A DNA stretch of 64,000 nt from Haloprofundus marisrubri. Its GTDB lineage: Archaea > Halobacteriota > Halobacteria > Halobacteriales > Haloferacaceae. Shown piece by piece: positions 25,519-34,045 of the stretch. Position 1 is the stretch's first letter, and every line of letters starts with the position of its first letter. The stretch is taken from positions 1 to 64,000 of the forward strand of contig NZ_LOPU01000029.1 of NCBI RefSeq assembly GCF_001469955.1, given 5' to 3'. The position numbers were made by a program, and so were the translations under genes. Below the pieces are notes generated by a model that was not told the DNA's origin, made no database searches, and saw nothing but the letters and a program-made list of their open reading frames with translations.

Positions 25519-26889
25519 GTGTACACGCGCATCACGCTCGCACTCGTCGTCTGTCTGGTCCTCGCCGGGTGCACCGCGCCGTTGACGGACGGGTCACCGT
25601 TCGACGGCGGGTTCGACGGATTCGGCCAAACCGACGGCGAGGACCGCCTCGGGTGGGAGAACGGTTACGCCGCCGACGACCCGCTTTCTATCGACCAGTC
25701 CGACGGGTTGAACGAGTCCGAACGCGAGGCGTTCGTCGCCCGAACGATGGCCCGCGTCGAGTTGGTCCGACAGTTGGAGTTCGAAGAACCGGTTCCCGTC
25801 GAGGTCATCACCCGCCAGGAGTATCAACAGCAGCGAGGCGGTGGCGGCGGCGACCCCGAGTATCAGGCGTGGAACAACCAAGTGTGGGAGTCGCTGCTGC
25901 TCGTCGGTGAGGACCGCAACATCTCCGACGTGATGGACTCGGTGTACGGCGGCTCCGTGCTGGGGTACTACTCGCCGAGCGAGGACCGCATCGTCATCGT
26001 CAGCGACTCCGAGACGCCGGTCATCGACCGGACGACGCTGGCGCACGAACTCGTCCACGCGCTACAGGACCAGCAGTTCGGACTCACTGGCGGCGCGGCG
26101 ACCCAAGACGGTCAACTCGCACGAAACGGCATCGTCGAGGGTGACGCCCGCTACACCGAGACGCTGTACGAGCAGCGTTGCGCAACCGAGTGGGACTGTG
26201 TCCCCCGACCGGAGAGCGGCGGCGGCAGTAGCAGCAACAACGGCGCACCGGGCGTCTTCCTCACCATCTACACGCCGTACGCTGACGGCCCGCAGTTCGT
26301 CCACACGCTGTACGAAGAAGGTGGTTGGGAGGCGGTCAACGCCGTCTACGAGGCGAAACCAGAAAGCACCGAACAGATAATTCACCCTGAAAAATACCCC
26401 GACGAACGACCTGCAAACGTCACCGTCGAGGACCGTTCCACTCAGGAGTGGTCGCGCTTCGACACCCGACCCGTCGCCGACACGGTCGGCGAGGCGTCGC
26501 TGTACGCGATGCTCTGGCAGAACGGCTACATCAGCCAAGAGAACCTCCGCAACAGCCCCGACGAGTACTCGCCGTACAACTACTCACATCCGGCGACGGC
26601 GGGGTGGGCCGGTGACGCCGTCGTTCCCTACGAAAGCGACGACGGCGAGTACGGTTACGTCTTCGAGAGCGAGTGGGATACCGAGAGAGACGCCCGTGAG
26701 TTCGCGGATGCGTACCGAACGACGCTGCTGATGCAACTCGGTGCGGAAGAAGTCGGCGACGGCGTCTACCGCGTCCCCGACGACAGTTCGTTCGGCGACG
26801 CGTTCCGCGTGACGCAGGACGGAACGACGGTCACCGTCGTCAACGCGCCGACGACGGAACAGTTGGACGACGTTCACTCGGCGGAGTGA
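25519..26889 (+). CDS. Hvo_1808-like surface lipoprotein with intact HExxH
   Basis: 456 aa, GTG start at 25519. Lipobox LAGC. Collinear paralogue of the preceding protein over about 400 residues (LGWENGYA...SIDQSDGLNESER; GGWEAVNAVYE; PEKYP). Here the motif is complete: TLAHELVHALQDQQF with His176, Glu177 and His180, then NGIVEGDARY where Glu is a candidate third ligand. Predicted membrane-anchored zinc protease on the outside of the cell. The 80-base spacing from the first gene suggests one operon from tandem duplication. Confidence 0.87.
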   Translation: MYTRITLALVVCLVLAGCTAPLTDGSPFDGGFDGFGQTDGEDRLGWENGYAADDPLSIDQSDGLNESEREAFVARTMARVELVRQLEFEEPVPVEVITRQEYQQQRGGGGGDPEYQAWNNQVWESLLLVGEDRNISDVMDSVYGGSVLGYYSPSEDRIVIVSDSETPVIDRTTLAHELVHALQDQQFGLTGGAATQDGQLARNGIVEGDARYTETLYEQRCATEWDCVPRPESGGGSSSNNGAPGVFLTIYTPYADGPQFVHTLYEEGGWEAVNAVYEAKPESTEQIIHPEKYPDERPANVTVEDRSTQEWSRFDTRPVADTVGEASLYAMLWQNGYISQENLRNSPDEYSPYNYSHPATAGWAGDAVVPYESDDGEYGYVFESEWDTERDAREFADAYRTTLLMQLGAEEVGDGVYRVPDDSSFGDAFRVTQDGTTVTVVNAPTTEQLDDVHSAE

Positions 26890-27075
26890 TTCGGTTTCGA
26901 GTTTTCTCTGGCTCTGTGAGCAGCCCCAAGTCGTGACGGAAGTGGCGTGTTGGATAGAGAGGGTGTCTTCAGCATCCGTAACCGACCAGCTATTCTGGTA
27001 CCTAGATGCCTGTAGAGTAGGGCCACCCTCGCACTCTCTGGGGTAAGGTTATGCTAACGTATGACAAGAAAAAGT

Positions 27076-27300
27076 ATGGCATCCGATTCAAACGGGACGA
27101 TTGCACTCGGGTTGGGGCTCGGAAACGCACTTGGTGCTGGGATAGGAACGGCCATCGGAGCGATTACTGGTGACCTCCCCTTCTGGTTAGGGATGGGAAT
27201 TGGTCTGGGTTCGGCGCTCGGTACGGCCATAGGCGTCACCTTCGCCCGTGGTGGAAACTCCGGCCACACCGATACACCGGAGCGCCCCGACTCTGTCTAA
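27076..27300 (+). CDS. Small glycine-zipper membrane protein
   Basis: 74 aa from the ATG at 27076; an ATG at 27061 adds five residues and is also possible. Nearly all of residues 8-55 are Gly/Ala/Leu/Ile with repeated GxxxG spacing (LGLGLGNALGAGIGTAIGA, LGMGIGLGSALGTAIGV). This suits two packed membrane helices, then a polar tail. Function unknown. Such proteins are frequent in haloarchaea and poorly conserved. Confidence 0.6.
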   Translation: MASDSNGTIALGLGLGNALGAGIGTAIGAITGDLPFWLGMGIGLGSALGTAIGVTFARGGNSGHTDTPERPDSV

Positions 27301-27674
27301 CCGACTCGCACACTCTCTTCAGCACACGGTTTCAACAACCGATCATCGATTGAGATTCGACAAAGCAGTTGGAGGCGGTACACCGTTCGGACTGACTCGT
27401 CTTCTCGTCTCTCTCGGTCTCTCGAATATCTCGACCCCACGACACCTATCGTGCGCCAAATGCGGCGCAAGCGGCACGGCGGAGGACGAGAGTCTCACTC
27501 CTGCTGTCACAGAGCTGTCACAGAGCTGTCACACAACTGTCACAGAGCTGTCACACAACTGTCACAGAGATGTCCCGTGAACCCATCTACGTCGTATCTC
27601 TGGACGCTCGTATCGTCTCCACAGCGCTCACATCTCGTGGTTAGCACCGAGGACTACATTCCTCCAATCTCTCT
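27301..27674. other. Gene-free stretch holding an 11-bp repeat block
   Basis: No credible gene. A frame encodes a CAKCG motif but stops soon after and is otherwise low complexity, so I do not call it. The stretch is less GC-rich than its surroundings. It contains the direct-repeat block at 27504-27580 and lies downstream of the small membrane protein and 3' of the Usp at 27675. Confidence 0.6.
27504..27580 (+). repeat. 11-bp direct repeats (CTGTCACAGAG/CTGTCACACAA), six units plus a decayed seventh
   Basis: Six exact-phase units of 11 bp follow one another: two of type CTGTCACAGAG, then CTGTCACACAA and CTGTCACAGAG alternating. A seventh unit is degenerate (ATGTCCCGTGA). Every unit carries TGTCACA. 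A period of 11 bp puts each copy on the same DNA face. No spacers of CRISPR type are present. Confidence 0.95.
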
Positions 27675-28130
27675 TCACGCATCGTGAGTCAGGATTATCC
27701 TCTTCTGTTCTTTCGGGAGCGCAATCACTGGTATCTCGCTCCGTTTGAGTAGTTCTGCCGTGACATCTCCAGTGAGATATCTCACCCAGCGGTTCCCTGC
27801 CCGTGGAACGAATGCGATTGCGGTCGCCCTCTCCTCTTCGGCGGTGCGTCGAATCGTTTCGCCGACGTTTCGCCCGTACAACGTGCGGAACTGGAGGGTG
27901 GGCCCGCCATCGGGGAAGACCTCCCAAAAGGAGCCGTACGCTTTCTCGGCGAAGACACGGCGCTGTTCGACGGATGCCTTGTCGGGTACGCCCTCACCTT
28001 TTTCGACGACGTGAACGACGACGACCTCCGCATCTTTAGGGTCGAAGTGGTAGACGACCCGGGCAGTGTTCGCGGCGTTATGCGGACCGGCAATCGGGAC
28101 GAGTACTCTGTCGAAAACCCCGGACGTCAT
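27675..28130 (-). CDS. Universal stress protein family, divergent
   Basis: 151 aa from the ATG at 28130. UspA-like order: FDRVLVPIAGPHNAANTARVV, AEVVVVHVVEKGE, and the end RYLTGDVTAELLKRSEIPVIALP. The ATP motif (G-x2-G-x9-G-S) is not preserved. Unusually basic for a haloarchaeal Usp at the C-terminus (PKEQKRIILTHDA). Monocistronic. Upstream AT-rich DNA (28190-28330) is likely regulatory. Confidence 0.8.
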   Translation of the reverse strand: MTSGVFDRVLVPIAGPHNAANTARVVYHFDPKDAEVVVVHVVEKGEGVPDKASVEQRRVFAEKAYGSFWEVFPDGGPTLQFRTLYGRNVGETIRRTAEEERATAIAFVPRAGNRWVRYLTGDVTAELLKRSEIPVIALPKEQKRIILTHDA

Positions 28131-28424
28131 ACGCTCTATGTTCGCCGCTACCAGCAAAACCTTTCCGGACAAATTGGCGAATCCAGAACATAATCTGTTC
28201 TAATTTCTCTTTGAGCATGACATTTAAAAGAGGTAGTAACGAAAAATGAATCAGCCGAACAGATGGAGGCTCCGTCGGGAGTGCACTCTCTGTTCGGTAC
28301 GTCCTATCGCGTCTGCGCCGAACGACGAGTTCACCTAGTTTAGCCTACCTCTGGCTCCAGACGCTTTCACACCGTCCGACCCACAACAGGGTGACTTTTG
28401 CACCATCCGTCCGAACGCGACGTA

Positions 28425-29582
28425 ATGAGCGACAGCGAGTTCGACATCGTCGGTCCCGAGGCCATCCGCGAGGGCCGCGCCACCGACGCCTACTTCGACC
28501 GGACCGAGACGACGCTCCGACACGCCGGGAAGAACCCGCACGTCGTCGCCGAAGTCACCGCCGACCAGTTCCCTTCCGGCGAGTTCGAGGTGCTCGCGGG
28601 CGTGAAAGACGCTGCCTCGCTGTTAGCTCCGCTGGGCGTGCGCGTCGACGCGATTCCCGAGGGGACGCTGTTCGACGGCGGCCCCGTGATGCGTATCGAA
28701 GGGAACTACCTCGACTTCGCGCGTTACGAGACCTCGCTTCTGGGCTTTCTCTCGCACGCCTCCGGCGTCGCCACCGCGGCGCTCGAAACCCGCGTCGCCG
28801 CCCCGGAGTCGAACGTCCTCTCGTTCGGCGCGCGCCACGTCCACCCATCCATCGCCGCGATGGTCGAACGCAGTGCGCTCCTCGGTGGCCTCGACGGCTT
28901 CTCGCACGTCGCCGCCGGCGATGTGCTCGGCCGCGAAGCCAGCGGAACGATGCCGCACGCGTTGCTTCTCTGTTTCGGCCGCGGGGAACAAGAAGACGCG
29001 TGGCAGGCGTTCGACGAGGCGGTTTCCGAGGACGTACCGCGCGTCGCGCTCTGTGACACTTTTTCGGACGAGAAAGACGAAGTCGTTCGCGCCGCCGAAG
29101 CGCTCGGCGACCGCCTCTCGGGGGTTCGCCTCGACACGACGAGTTCGCGCCGCGGCGACTTCCGCCACATCGTCCGCGAAGTGCGCTGGGAACTCCAGAC
29201 CCGCGGCATCGACGATGTCGACATCTTCGTCAGCGGTGGTCTCGGTCCTTCCGACCTTCGACACCTCCGCGACGTCGTCGACGGTTTCGGCGTCGGCGGC
29301 TACGTCTCGAACGCGACGCCCGTCGACTTCGCGCTCGATATCGTCGAAATCGACGGCGAGGCCATCGCCAAGCGCGGGAAACTCTCGGGCGTCAAAGAGG
29401 TGTATCGGACAGCGGACGGTCACCACCACGTCGGTCTCCGCGGCGGCGAGGCTCCCGCCGACAGCGAGTCGCTCATGGAACCGCTGGTTCGCGGCGGCGA
29501 GGTCGTTCCGTCGTTCGACATCGATGCGGCCGCCGAACGCGCGCTGACCGACGCGGCGAAGACCGGATTCGGCGCGGAGTAG
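28425..29582 (+). CDS. Nicotinate phosphoribosyltransferase family
   Basis: 385 aa from the ATG at 28425. The NAPRTase/QPRTase fold is indicated by TDAYFDRTETTLRHA, ETSLLGFLSHASGVAT, SFGARHVHPSIAAMVERSALLGGLDG, the PRPP-site GTMPHALL, VRLDTTSSRRGDF and the C-terminal FVSGGLGPSDL. Makes nicotinate mononucleotide from nicotinate and PRPP for NAD salvage. Of the archaeal type without the extra domains of bacterial PncB. The amidase at 23157 could supply nicotinate. Confidence 0.87.
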   Translation: MSDSEFDIVGPEAIREGRATDAYFDRTETTLRHAGKNPHVVAEVTADQFPSGEFEVLAGVKDAASLLAPLGVRVDAIPEGTLFDGGPVMRIEGNYLDFARYETSLLGFLSHASGVATAALETRVAAPESNVLSFGARHVHPSIAAMVERSALLGGLDGFSHVAAGDVLGREASGTMPHALLLCFGRGEQEDAWQAFDEAVSEDVPRVALCDTFSDEKDEVVRAAEALGDRLSGVRLDTTSSRRGDFRHIVREVRWELQTRGIDDVDIFVSGGLGPSDLRHLRDVVDGFGVGGYVSNATPVDFALDIVEIDGEAIAKRGKLSGVKEVYRTADGHHHVGLRGGEAPADSESLMEPLVRGGEVVPSFDIDAAAERALTDAAKTGFGAE

Positions 29583-29593
29583 CGCTCGTCGCT

Positions 29594-29851
29594 TTACTCG
29601 CCGACCTCGCCGAGGAGTTCGGCGGCGATGCCGACAGTCGAGAGCACGCAGACCACGACGCCGCCGAAAAAGAAAGCGAGCTGTGGAATCCCTCCCAGAA
29701 TCGGAAACCACGCACCGAACAGGTCCGCGAAGACGCTCCCGACGGCGATGCCGACCGCCGTCGAGCCGAGAGCGAAAACGAGTGCGTGCGGGAGGAACTG
29801 AAGCGAGTATCGAACCGTCGAGTAGGGGCTGGTTACGGCTGTTTCAACCAT
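29594..29851 (-). CDS. Small two-helix membrane protein
   Basis: 85 aa with two hydrophobic segments (FLPHALVFALGSTAVGIAVGSVF and IPQLAFFFGGVVVCVLSTVGIA). No functional motif. Conserved-looking amphipathic ends and a compact size resemble several haloarchaeal proteins of unknown function. Its stop lies 12 bases from the stop of the convergent phosphoribosyltransferase. Confidence 0.65.
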   Translation of the reverse strand: MVETAVTSPYSTVRYSLQFLPHALVFALGSTAVGIAVGSVFADLFGAWFPILGGIPQLAFFFGGVVVCVLSTVGIAAELLGEVGE

Positions 29852-29969
29852 TGCTTTTCAGCACTCGGAACGTCGACAAAACTCCGTCGAAGGTCAGAAC
29901 GAGACGCAGTCGGTTTGGCTGTGGCCGGGTCGGAGGGATTCGAGAAAATACAGGAACGGAATCGGCGAG

Positions 29970-30572
29970 TTAGAGTTCTTGGACGCTGCCGCCGTCGGGT
30001 CGCTCGCGGAACACTTGGCCTTCGAAGAGAGTGACCATCGTGTCCTCGTCTTTCCACGCGAACGGCGAGAGGCGGGCTTTCCGGCAGACGCGCGTGAGGT
30101 ACTCCTCTTCGCTCCAGCCGTTTTCGACCGGAATCGTCGGGTAGAGCCAGCCGTGTTGTCCCCCGCTGTCGACGGCGACCCCGTGGGTACCGAGTTCGAG
30201 GTCCGACAGGGGGTCGTTAGTGAGAATCGTGTTGTTGACGATACAGACCGAGATGTTCAGATTCGGAAGCTCCGGCGGTTCGACCTCCGAGCCACACGAG
30301 TCGCCCGACGCCGCTTGGATGGCGGCGTCGACTATCGCGTGGCCGAGTTGGTCTTTGCCTCGATAAGCTCCCGCACAACCGCGGAGCTGTCTTCGTCCAC
30401 GTGTCGATTGTAGCCGTACGAACGCGCCGGTTCGAGCATAAAACGCATCGCGCATGCTCCCCGGTTGCTCACGCTGGCCATGCAGGACGAACGATTCGAC
30501 CGACTCCCGCGCAAGTTCGACCGCCCGAGCCCCATCCTCGTAGGAGAGGCGTATGGTCTGCGCCTCGGACAT
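29970..30572 (-). CDS. AMMECR1-domain protein
   Basis: 200 aa. Hallmarks of the AMMECR1/TIGR00296 family: GAFVRLQSTRGRRQLRGCAGAY with the invariant LRGC, HAIVDAAIQAASGDS, LNISVCIVN, and GWLYPTIPVENGWSEEEYLTRVCRKA. Universally conserved in archaea and eukaryotes. Function unclear; a role linked to isoprenoid or radical-SAM (MEMO) partners has been suggested. Positioned just before the RNase P RNA gene on the opposite strand. Confidence 0.92.
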   Translation of the reverse strand: MSEAQTIRLSYEDGARAVELARESVESFVLHGQREQPGSMRDAFYARTGAFVRLQSTRGRRQLRGCAGAYRGKDQLGHAIVDAAIQAASGDSCGSEVEPPELPNLNISVCIVNNTILTNDPLSDLELGTHGVAVDSGGQHGWLYPTIPVENGWSEEEYLTRVCRKARLSPFAWKDEDTMVTLFEGQVFRERPDGGSVQEL

Positions 30573-30674
30573 ACAACGATTCAGGAGTGCCGTTGACTTG
30601 AACGCTTCCCTTCACACAAGGTGTCGGTCTCACGGATTTTAATGTCCGCATAACGGCGTAGAATCCGACCGAAC

Positions 30675-30682
30675 GACTTATT
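30675..30682 (+). promoter_or_regulatory. Probable TATA box of the RNase P RNA gene
   Basis: ACTTATTC lies about 30 bases before the first conserved RNase P RNA stem, the normal spacing for archaeal TBP/TFB promoters. Confidence 0.5.
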
Positions 30683-30708
30683 CGACTCCTGAGAGTACTT
30701 TCGCTCGG

Positions 30709-31081
30709 CAGAGAGAGCCCGACCTCCGTGACCCACGGTGCGTTCTGCGCGTCCGTGGGACATGAGGAAAGTCCCCCCACCGTCCGAACAGGTGACCGGG
30801 CGCAAGCCCGGAGTCGGAGACGGCTGGCTCTGGAACAGAAACGAGACCCCTCGGTCCGACCGATGATGTGCGCGAACCCGACCGTAAGGAAGGGAAGTTG
30901 ACCCACAGAGGAGAGACGACCGAGAACGGATGGAACGGCGAAACCTCACCGGTGCAAGTCCGCGCCACGCGGCCGATGCGGCGCGATTCGTGCGTCGCCC
31001 GGCCGCACGGTAGTTCGGACGACGGACGCGGACGCTCAGCCGAATGTCGGGACGAACAGAAGGGGGCTTACTCCTCTCAGC
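30709..31081 (+). ncRNA. rnpB: RNase P RNA, archaeal type A
   Basis: The conserved core is plain. CR-I is GAGGAAAGTCC at about 30762. An ACAG-GTGACCGGGCGCAAGCCCGG hairpin follows. CR-V near the 3' end is ACAGAAGGGGGCTTAC (about 31050-31067). P1 pairs the AGAGAG stretch near 30709 with CTCTC near 31077. It is the catalytic RNA that trims tRNA 5' leaders with archaeal Rpp proteins. Ends are estimated from P1 and may be off by several bases. Confidence 0.93.
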
Positions 31082-31184
31082 CGCTTCTCGCCGCCGAGCG
31101 ACGCGTCTCGCTCACGAGTTATTAACTGAAACCCGAATACGTAATAGACTCTCACTAAGAAACGCCCCGATTATCGCAGTTCGA

Positions 31185-31192
31185 TTAATAAG
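31185..31192 (+). promoter_or_regulatory. TATA box of the heavy-metal ATPase gene
   Basis: TTAATAAG sits 24-31 bases before the ATG at 31216, implying a leaderless or near-leaderless transcript. No obvious metal-regulator operator is seen beside it. Confidence 0.55.
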
Positions 31193-31215
31193 CCTTCGTC
31201 GACTACGACTATTCA

Positions 31216-33987
31216 ATGAGTGACTCGCGTCCGGACGACACCGACGACTGTGGGTGTTGCTCCGCGCAGGACCACCAGTCGCGGTCGTCGGACAGTCGTG
31301 AACAGGGTGACGCCGACAGCGACGGCTCTCCGGACGAGGGGTATCCGAACAGTTCTGGAAACTCCTCGACGCCGACCCACGACGTCGCACAGTTCTCGGT
31401 TCCAGAGATGGACTGTCCGTCGTGTGCGGGCAAGGTCGAAAACAGCGTCCGGACACTGCAGGGTATCGAAGAAATCGACCCGCAGGTGACCACCGGCACG
31501 CTCACCGTCGGCTACGACGGCGAGCAGACCAACCCCGAGGCCATCGGTGCCCGCGTCCAGAAGGCGGGATACCGCGTCGAACGTTCCGACACCACAGTGA
31601 AGCTCTCGGTCCCATCGATGGACTGCGCTTCGTGCGCGGGCAAAGTCGAGAACGCGCTCGAACGTCTCGACCTCTCGGGATACGAAACCCGCCCGACGAC
31701 CGGACAGGTCGTCGCCACCTACGACCCGAACGTCCTCGACGAAGCCGATATCGTCGCCGCCATCGAGAGCGCAGGTTACGAGGTCGTCGACGCAGCAAAC
31801 GACGGGACGACGGACGACGATGCCGAGTCCTCGAACGACAGCATCTGGACGAGTTCCCGCGGCATCAAAACGTGGGTCAGCGGCGTGTTCGTCACGCTCG
31901 GCCTCCTCTTCGAGTTCGTCCTCGGCGCACAGAACGCAGTCGTCGCCATGGTGCTCGGCAGCGAACTCGCCGTCGCTGACGTACTCTTCGTAGTCGCTGT
32001 CGCCGTCGGCGGCCAAGCCATCCTCCGAAACGGCTACTACTCCGCGCGCAACCGAAATTTGGACATCGACTTCCTGATGTCGGTCGCCATTCTCGGCGCG
32101 TTGACCGCCAGTCTCGCGTTCGACGAAGCGCTGTACTTCGAGGCGGCGACGCTCGCGTTCCTGTTCAGCATCGCCGAACTGCTCGAACGCGCCTCGATGA
32201 ACCGCGCTCGAAACTCCCTGCAGGAACTGATGGACCTCTCGCCTGACGAGGCGACGGTCAAACGAGATGGGAGCGAGGAGACGGTACCGGTCGAGCAGGT
32301 CGCCGTCGGCGATATCGTCGTCGTCCGCCCGGGCGAGAAGATACCGATGGACGGCGAGGTAATCGACGGCGACAGCGCCGTCAACCAAGCGCCCATCACC
32401 GGCGAGTCGGTGCCGGTCGACAAGACCACCGGCGACGAAGTCTACGCAGGCACCATCAACGAGGGCGGCTACCTCGAACTACGGGTCACGACCGAGGCGT
32501 CGGAGAACACGCTCTCGCGCATCGTCGAGATGGTCGAAGACGCCCAGTCGAACCAGACCGAGCGAGAGCAGTTCGTCGAACGCTTCGCCGACGTGTACAC
32601 GCCCATCGTCGTCGCGTTCGCGGTGCTCGTCACCCTCGGCAGTCCGTACGTACTCGGGACGAGTTGGTCGACGGCGGTCGTCTACGGGCTGACGCTCTTG
32701 GTGCTGTCGTGTCCCTGTGCGTTCGTCATCTCGACGCCCGTGTCGGTCGTCTCGGGTATCACCAGCGCCGCGAAAAACGGCGTGCTCATCAAAGGCGGGA
32801 GCCACCTCGAAGCGATGGGCGACGTCTCGGTCGTCGCCTTCGACAAGACGGGGACGCTCACGAAAGGCGAACTCACCGTAACCGACGTCGTCCCCCTCAA
32901 CGGCAACACCGAAGAAGACGTGCTCCGGTGTGCCCGCGGACTCGAAGAACGCAGCGAACACCCCATCGGCGAGGCCATCGTCGCGCAGGCCAACGGCCGC
33001 GGCGTCGACGACCGGTCGGTCGACAACTTCGAGAGCATCACCGGCAAAGGCGTCCGTGCGGACCTCGACGGAACCCCGCACTTCGCCGGCAAACCCGGTC
33101 TGTTCGAGGAACTGTCGTTCGACCTCTCGCACGTCCACGCGACGACCGACGGCGGTGTCGTCACCCGCACCGCCCAGCATCTCTGTGACCGCAACAACTG
33201 CCTTGACCTGCTCGACGGCACGGTCCCGGAACTGCAGTCGCAGGGGAAGACGGTCGTTCTCGTCGGCACCGAGGAGGAACTGGAAGGCGTCATCGCCGTC
33301 GCCGACGAGATACGCCCCGACGCGGCCGCGACGGTCGCTCGCCTGAAAGAACTCGGCGTCGAGCGAACCGTGATGCTCACCGGCGACAACGAGCGGACCG
33401 CCCGCGCCATCGCCGAACAGGTGGGCGTCGACGAGTTCCGCGCCGAACTCCTGCCGGACGACAAAGTCGCGGCCGTCGAAGAACTCGAAGCCGACTACGA
33501 GGACGTGGCGATGGTCGGCGACGGCATCAACGACGCACCGGCACTGGCGACGGCGACCGTCGGCGTGGCGATGGGTGCGGCGGGCACCGACACCGCGCTC
33601 GAAACCGCCGACATCGCGCTGATGAGCGACGACCTCTCGAAACTCCCGTATCTGTACGAACTCGCGGGCGACGCGAACGGCATCATTCGTCAGAACATCG
33701 TCGCCAGCCTCGTCGTCAAGGCCGGCCTCGCCGTCGCCGTCCCGTTCGGCGTCGTCCCGATTTGGGCGGCGGTGCTGGCGGGCGACGCCGGGATGACCGT
33801 CGGCGTCACCGGCAACGCGATGCGACTCTCCCGCGTCCAACCGCGGGCCGTCGAGAGCGAGGCCACCGTCGTCGACGGCGACACGACGAGCGGGGACGAA
33901 CCCACCGAGGCTGACACTGAGGCCGACACGAACGACACTGACGGCGCGGCCGACGAAGTCCGTACAGAAGCACAGCGCGCTGATTAG
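31216..33987 (+). CDS. P1B-type heavy-metal transporting ATPase (Zn/Cd/Pb class likely)
   Basis: 923 aa. An N-terminal CGCC motif (12-15) precedes two heavy-metal-associated domains with MDCPSC (Cys67/Cys70) and MDCASC (Cys137/Cys140). Then come a membrane domain with the CPC motif (Cys499-Pro-Cys501), an actuator loop with TGES, the phosphorylation site DKTGTLT (Asp543), SEHPIGEA and the GDGINDAPAL hinge. The MGAAGTDTALETADIALMSDDL segment is typical of ZntA/CadA-like pumps, so zinc/cadmium efflux is favoured; copper is the alternative. A 30-residue His/Cys-containing insert lies in the nucleotide domain. Confidence 0.92.
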   Translation: MSDSRPDDTDDCGCCSAQDHQSRSSDSREQGDADSDGSPDEGYPNSSGNSSTPTHDVAQFSVPEMDCPSCAGKVENSVRTLQGIEEIDPQVTTGTLTVGYDGEQTNPEAIGARVQKAGYRVERSDTTVKLSVPSMDCASCAGKVENALERLDLSGYETRPTTGQVVATYDPNVLDEADIVAAIESAGYEVVDAANDGTTDDDAESSNDSIWTSSRGIKTWVSGVFVTLGLLFEFVLGAQNAVVAMVLGSELAVADVLFVVAVAVGGQAILRNGYYSARNRNLDIDFLMSVAILGALTASLAFDEALYFEAATLAFLFSIAELLERASMNRARNSLQELMDLSPDEATVKRDGSEETVPVEQVAVGDIVVVRPGEKIPMDGEVIDGDSAVNQAPITGESVPVDKTTGDEVYAGTINEGGYLELRVTTEASENTLSRIVEMVEDAQSNQTEREQFVERFADVYTPIVVAFAVLVTLGSPYVLGTSWSTAVVYGLTLLVLSCPCAFVISTPVSVVSGITSAAKNGVLIKGGSHLEAMGDVSVVAFDKTGTLTKGELTVTDVVPLNGNTEEDVLRCARGLEERSEHPIGEAIVAQANGRGVDDRSVDNFESITGKGVRADLDGTPHFAGKPGLFEELSFDLSHVHATTDGGVVTRTAQHLCDRNNCLDLLDGTVPELQSQGKTVVLVGTEEELEGVIAVADEIRPDAAATVARLKELGVERTVMLTGDNERTARAIAEQVGVDEFRAELLPDDKVAAVEELEADYEDVAMVGDGINDAPALATATVGVAMGAAGTDTALETADIALMSDDLSKLPYLYELAGDANGIIRQNIVASLVVKAGLAVAVPFGVVPIWAAVLAGDAGMTVGVTGNAMRLSRVQPRAVESEATVVDGDTTSGDEPTEADTEADTNDTDGAADEVRTEAQRAD

Positions 33988-34045
33988 ACTGAACTGCGTC
34001 TCCGCGGACGCTGACTTTCGACTCTCCTCTCGACGATGTCAGGCG

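Noticed and set aside
27248-27580. Short frame with a CAKCG motif overlapping the 11-bp repeats
   Set aside because: The zinc-knuckle look is limited to one C-x-x-C, and the remainder is the translated repeat and low-complexity sequence. I could not support a gene.
27504-27580. CRISPR array
   Set aside because: Repeat unit is 11 bp, directly adjoining, with no 30-40 base spacers and no cas genes.
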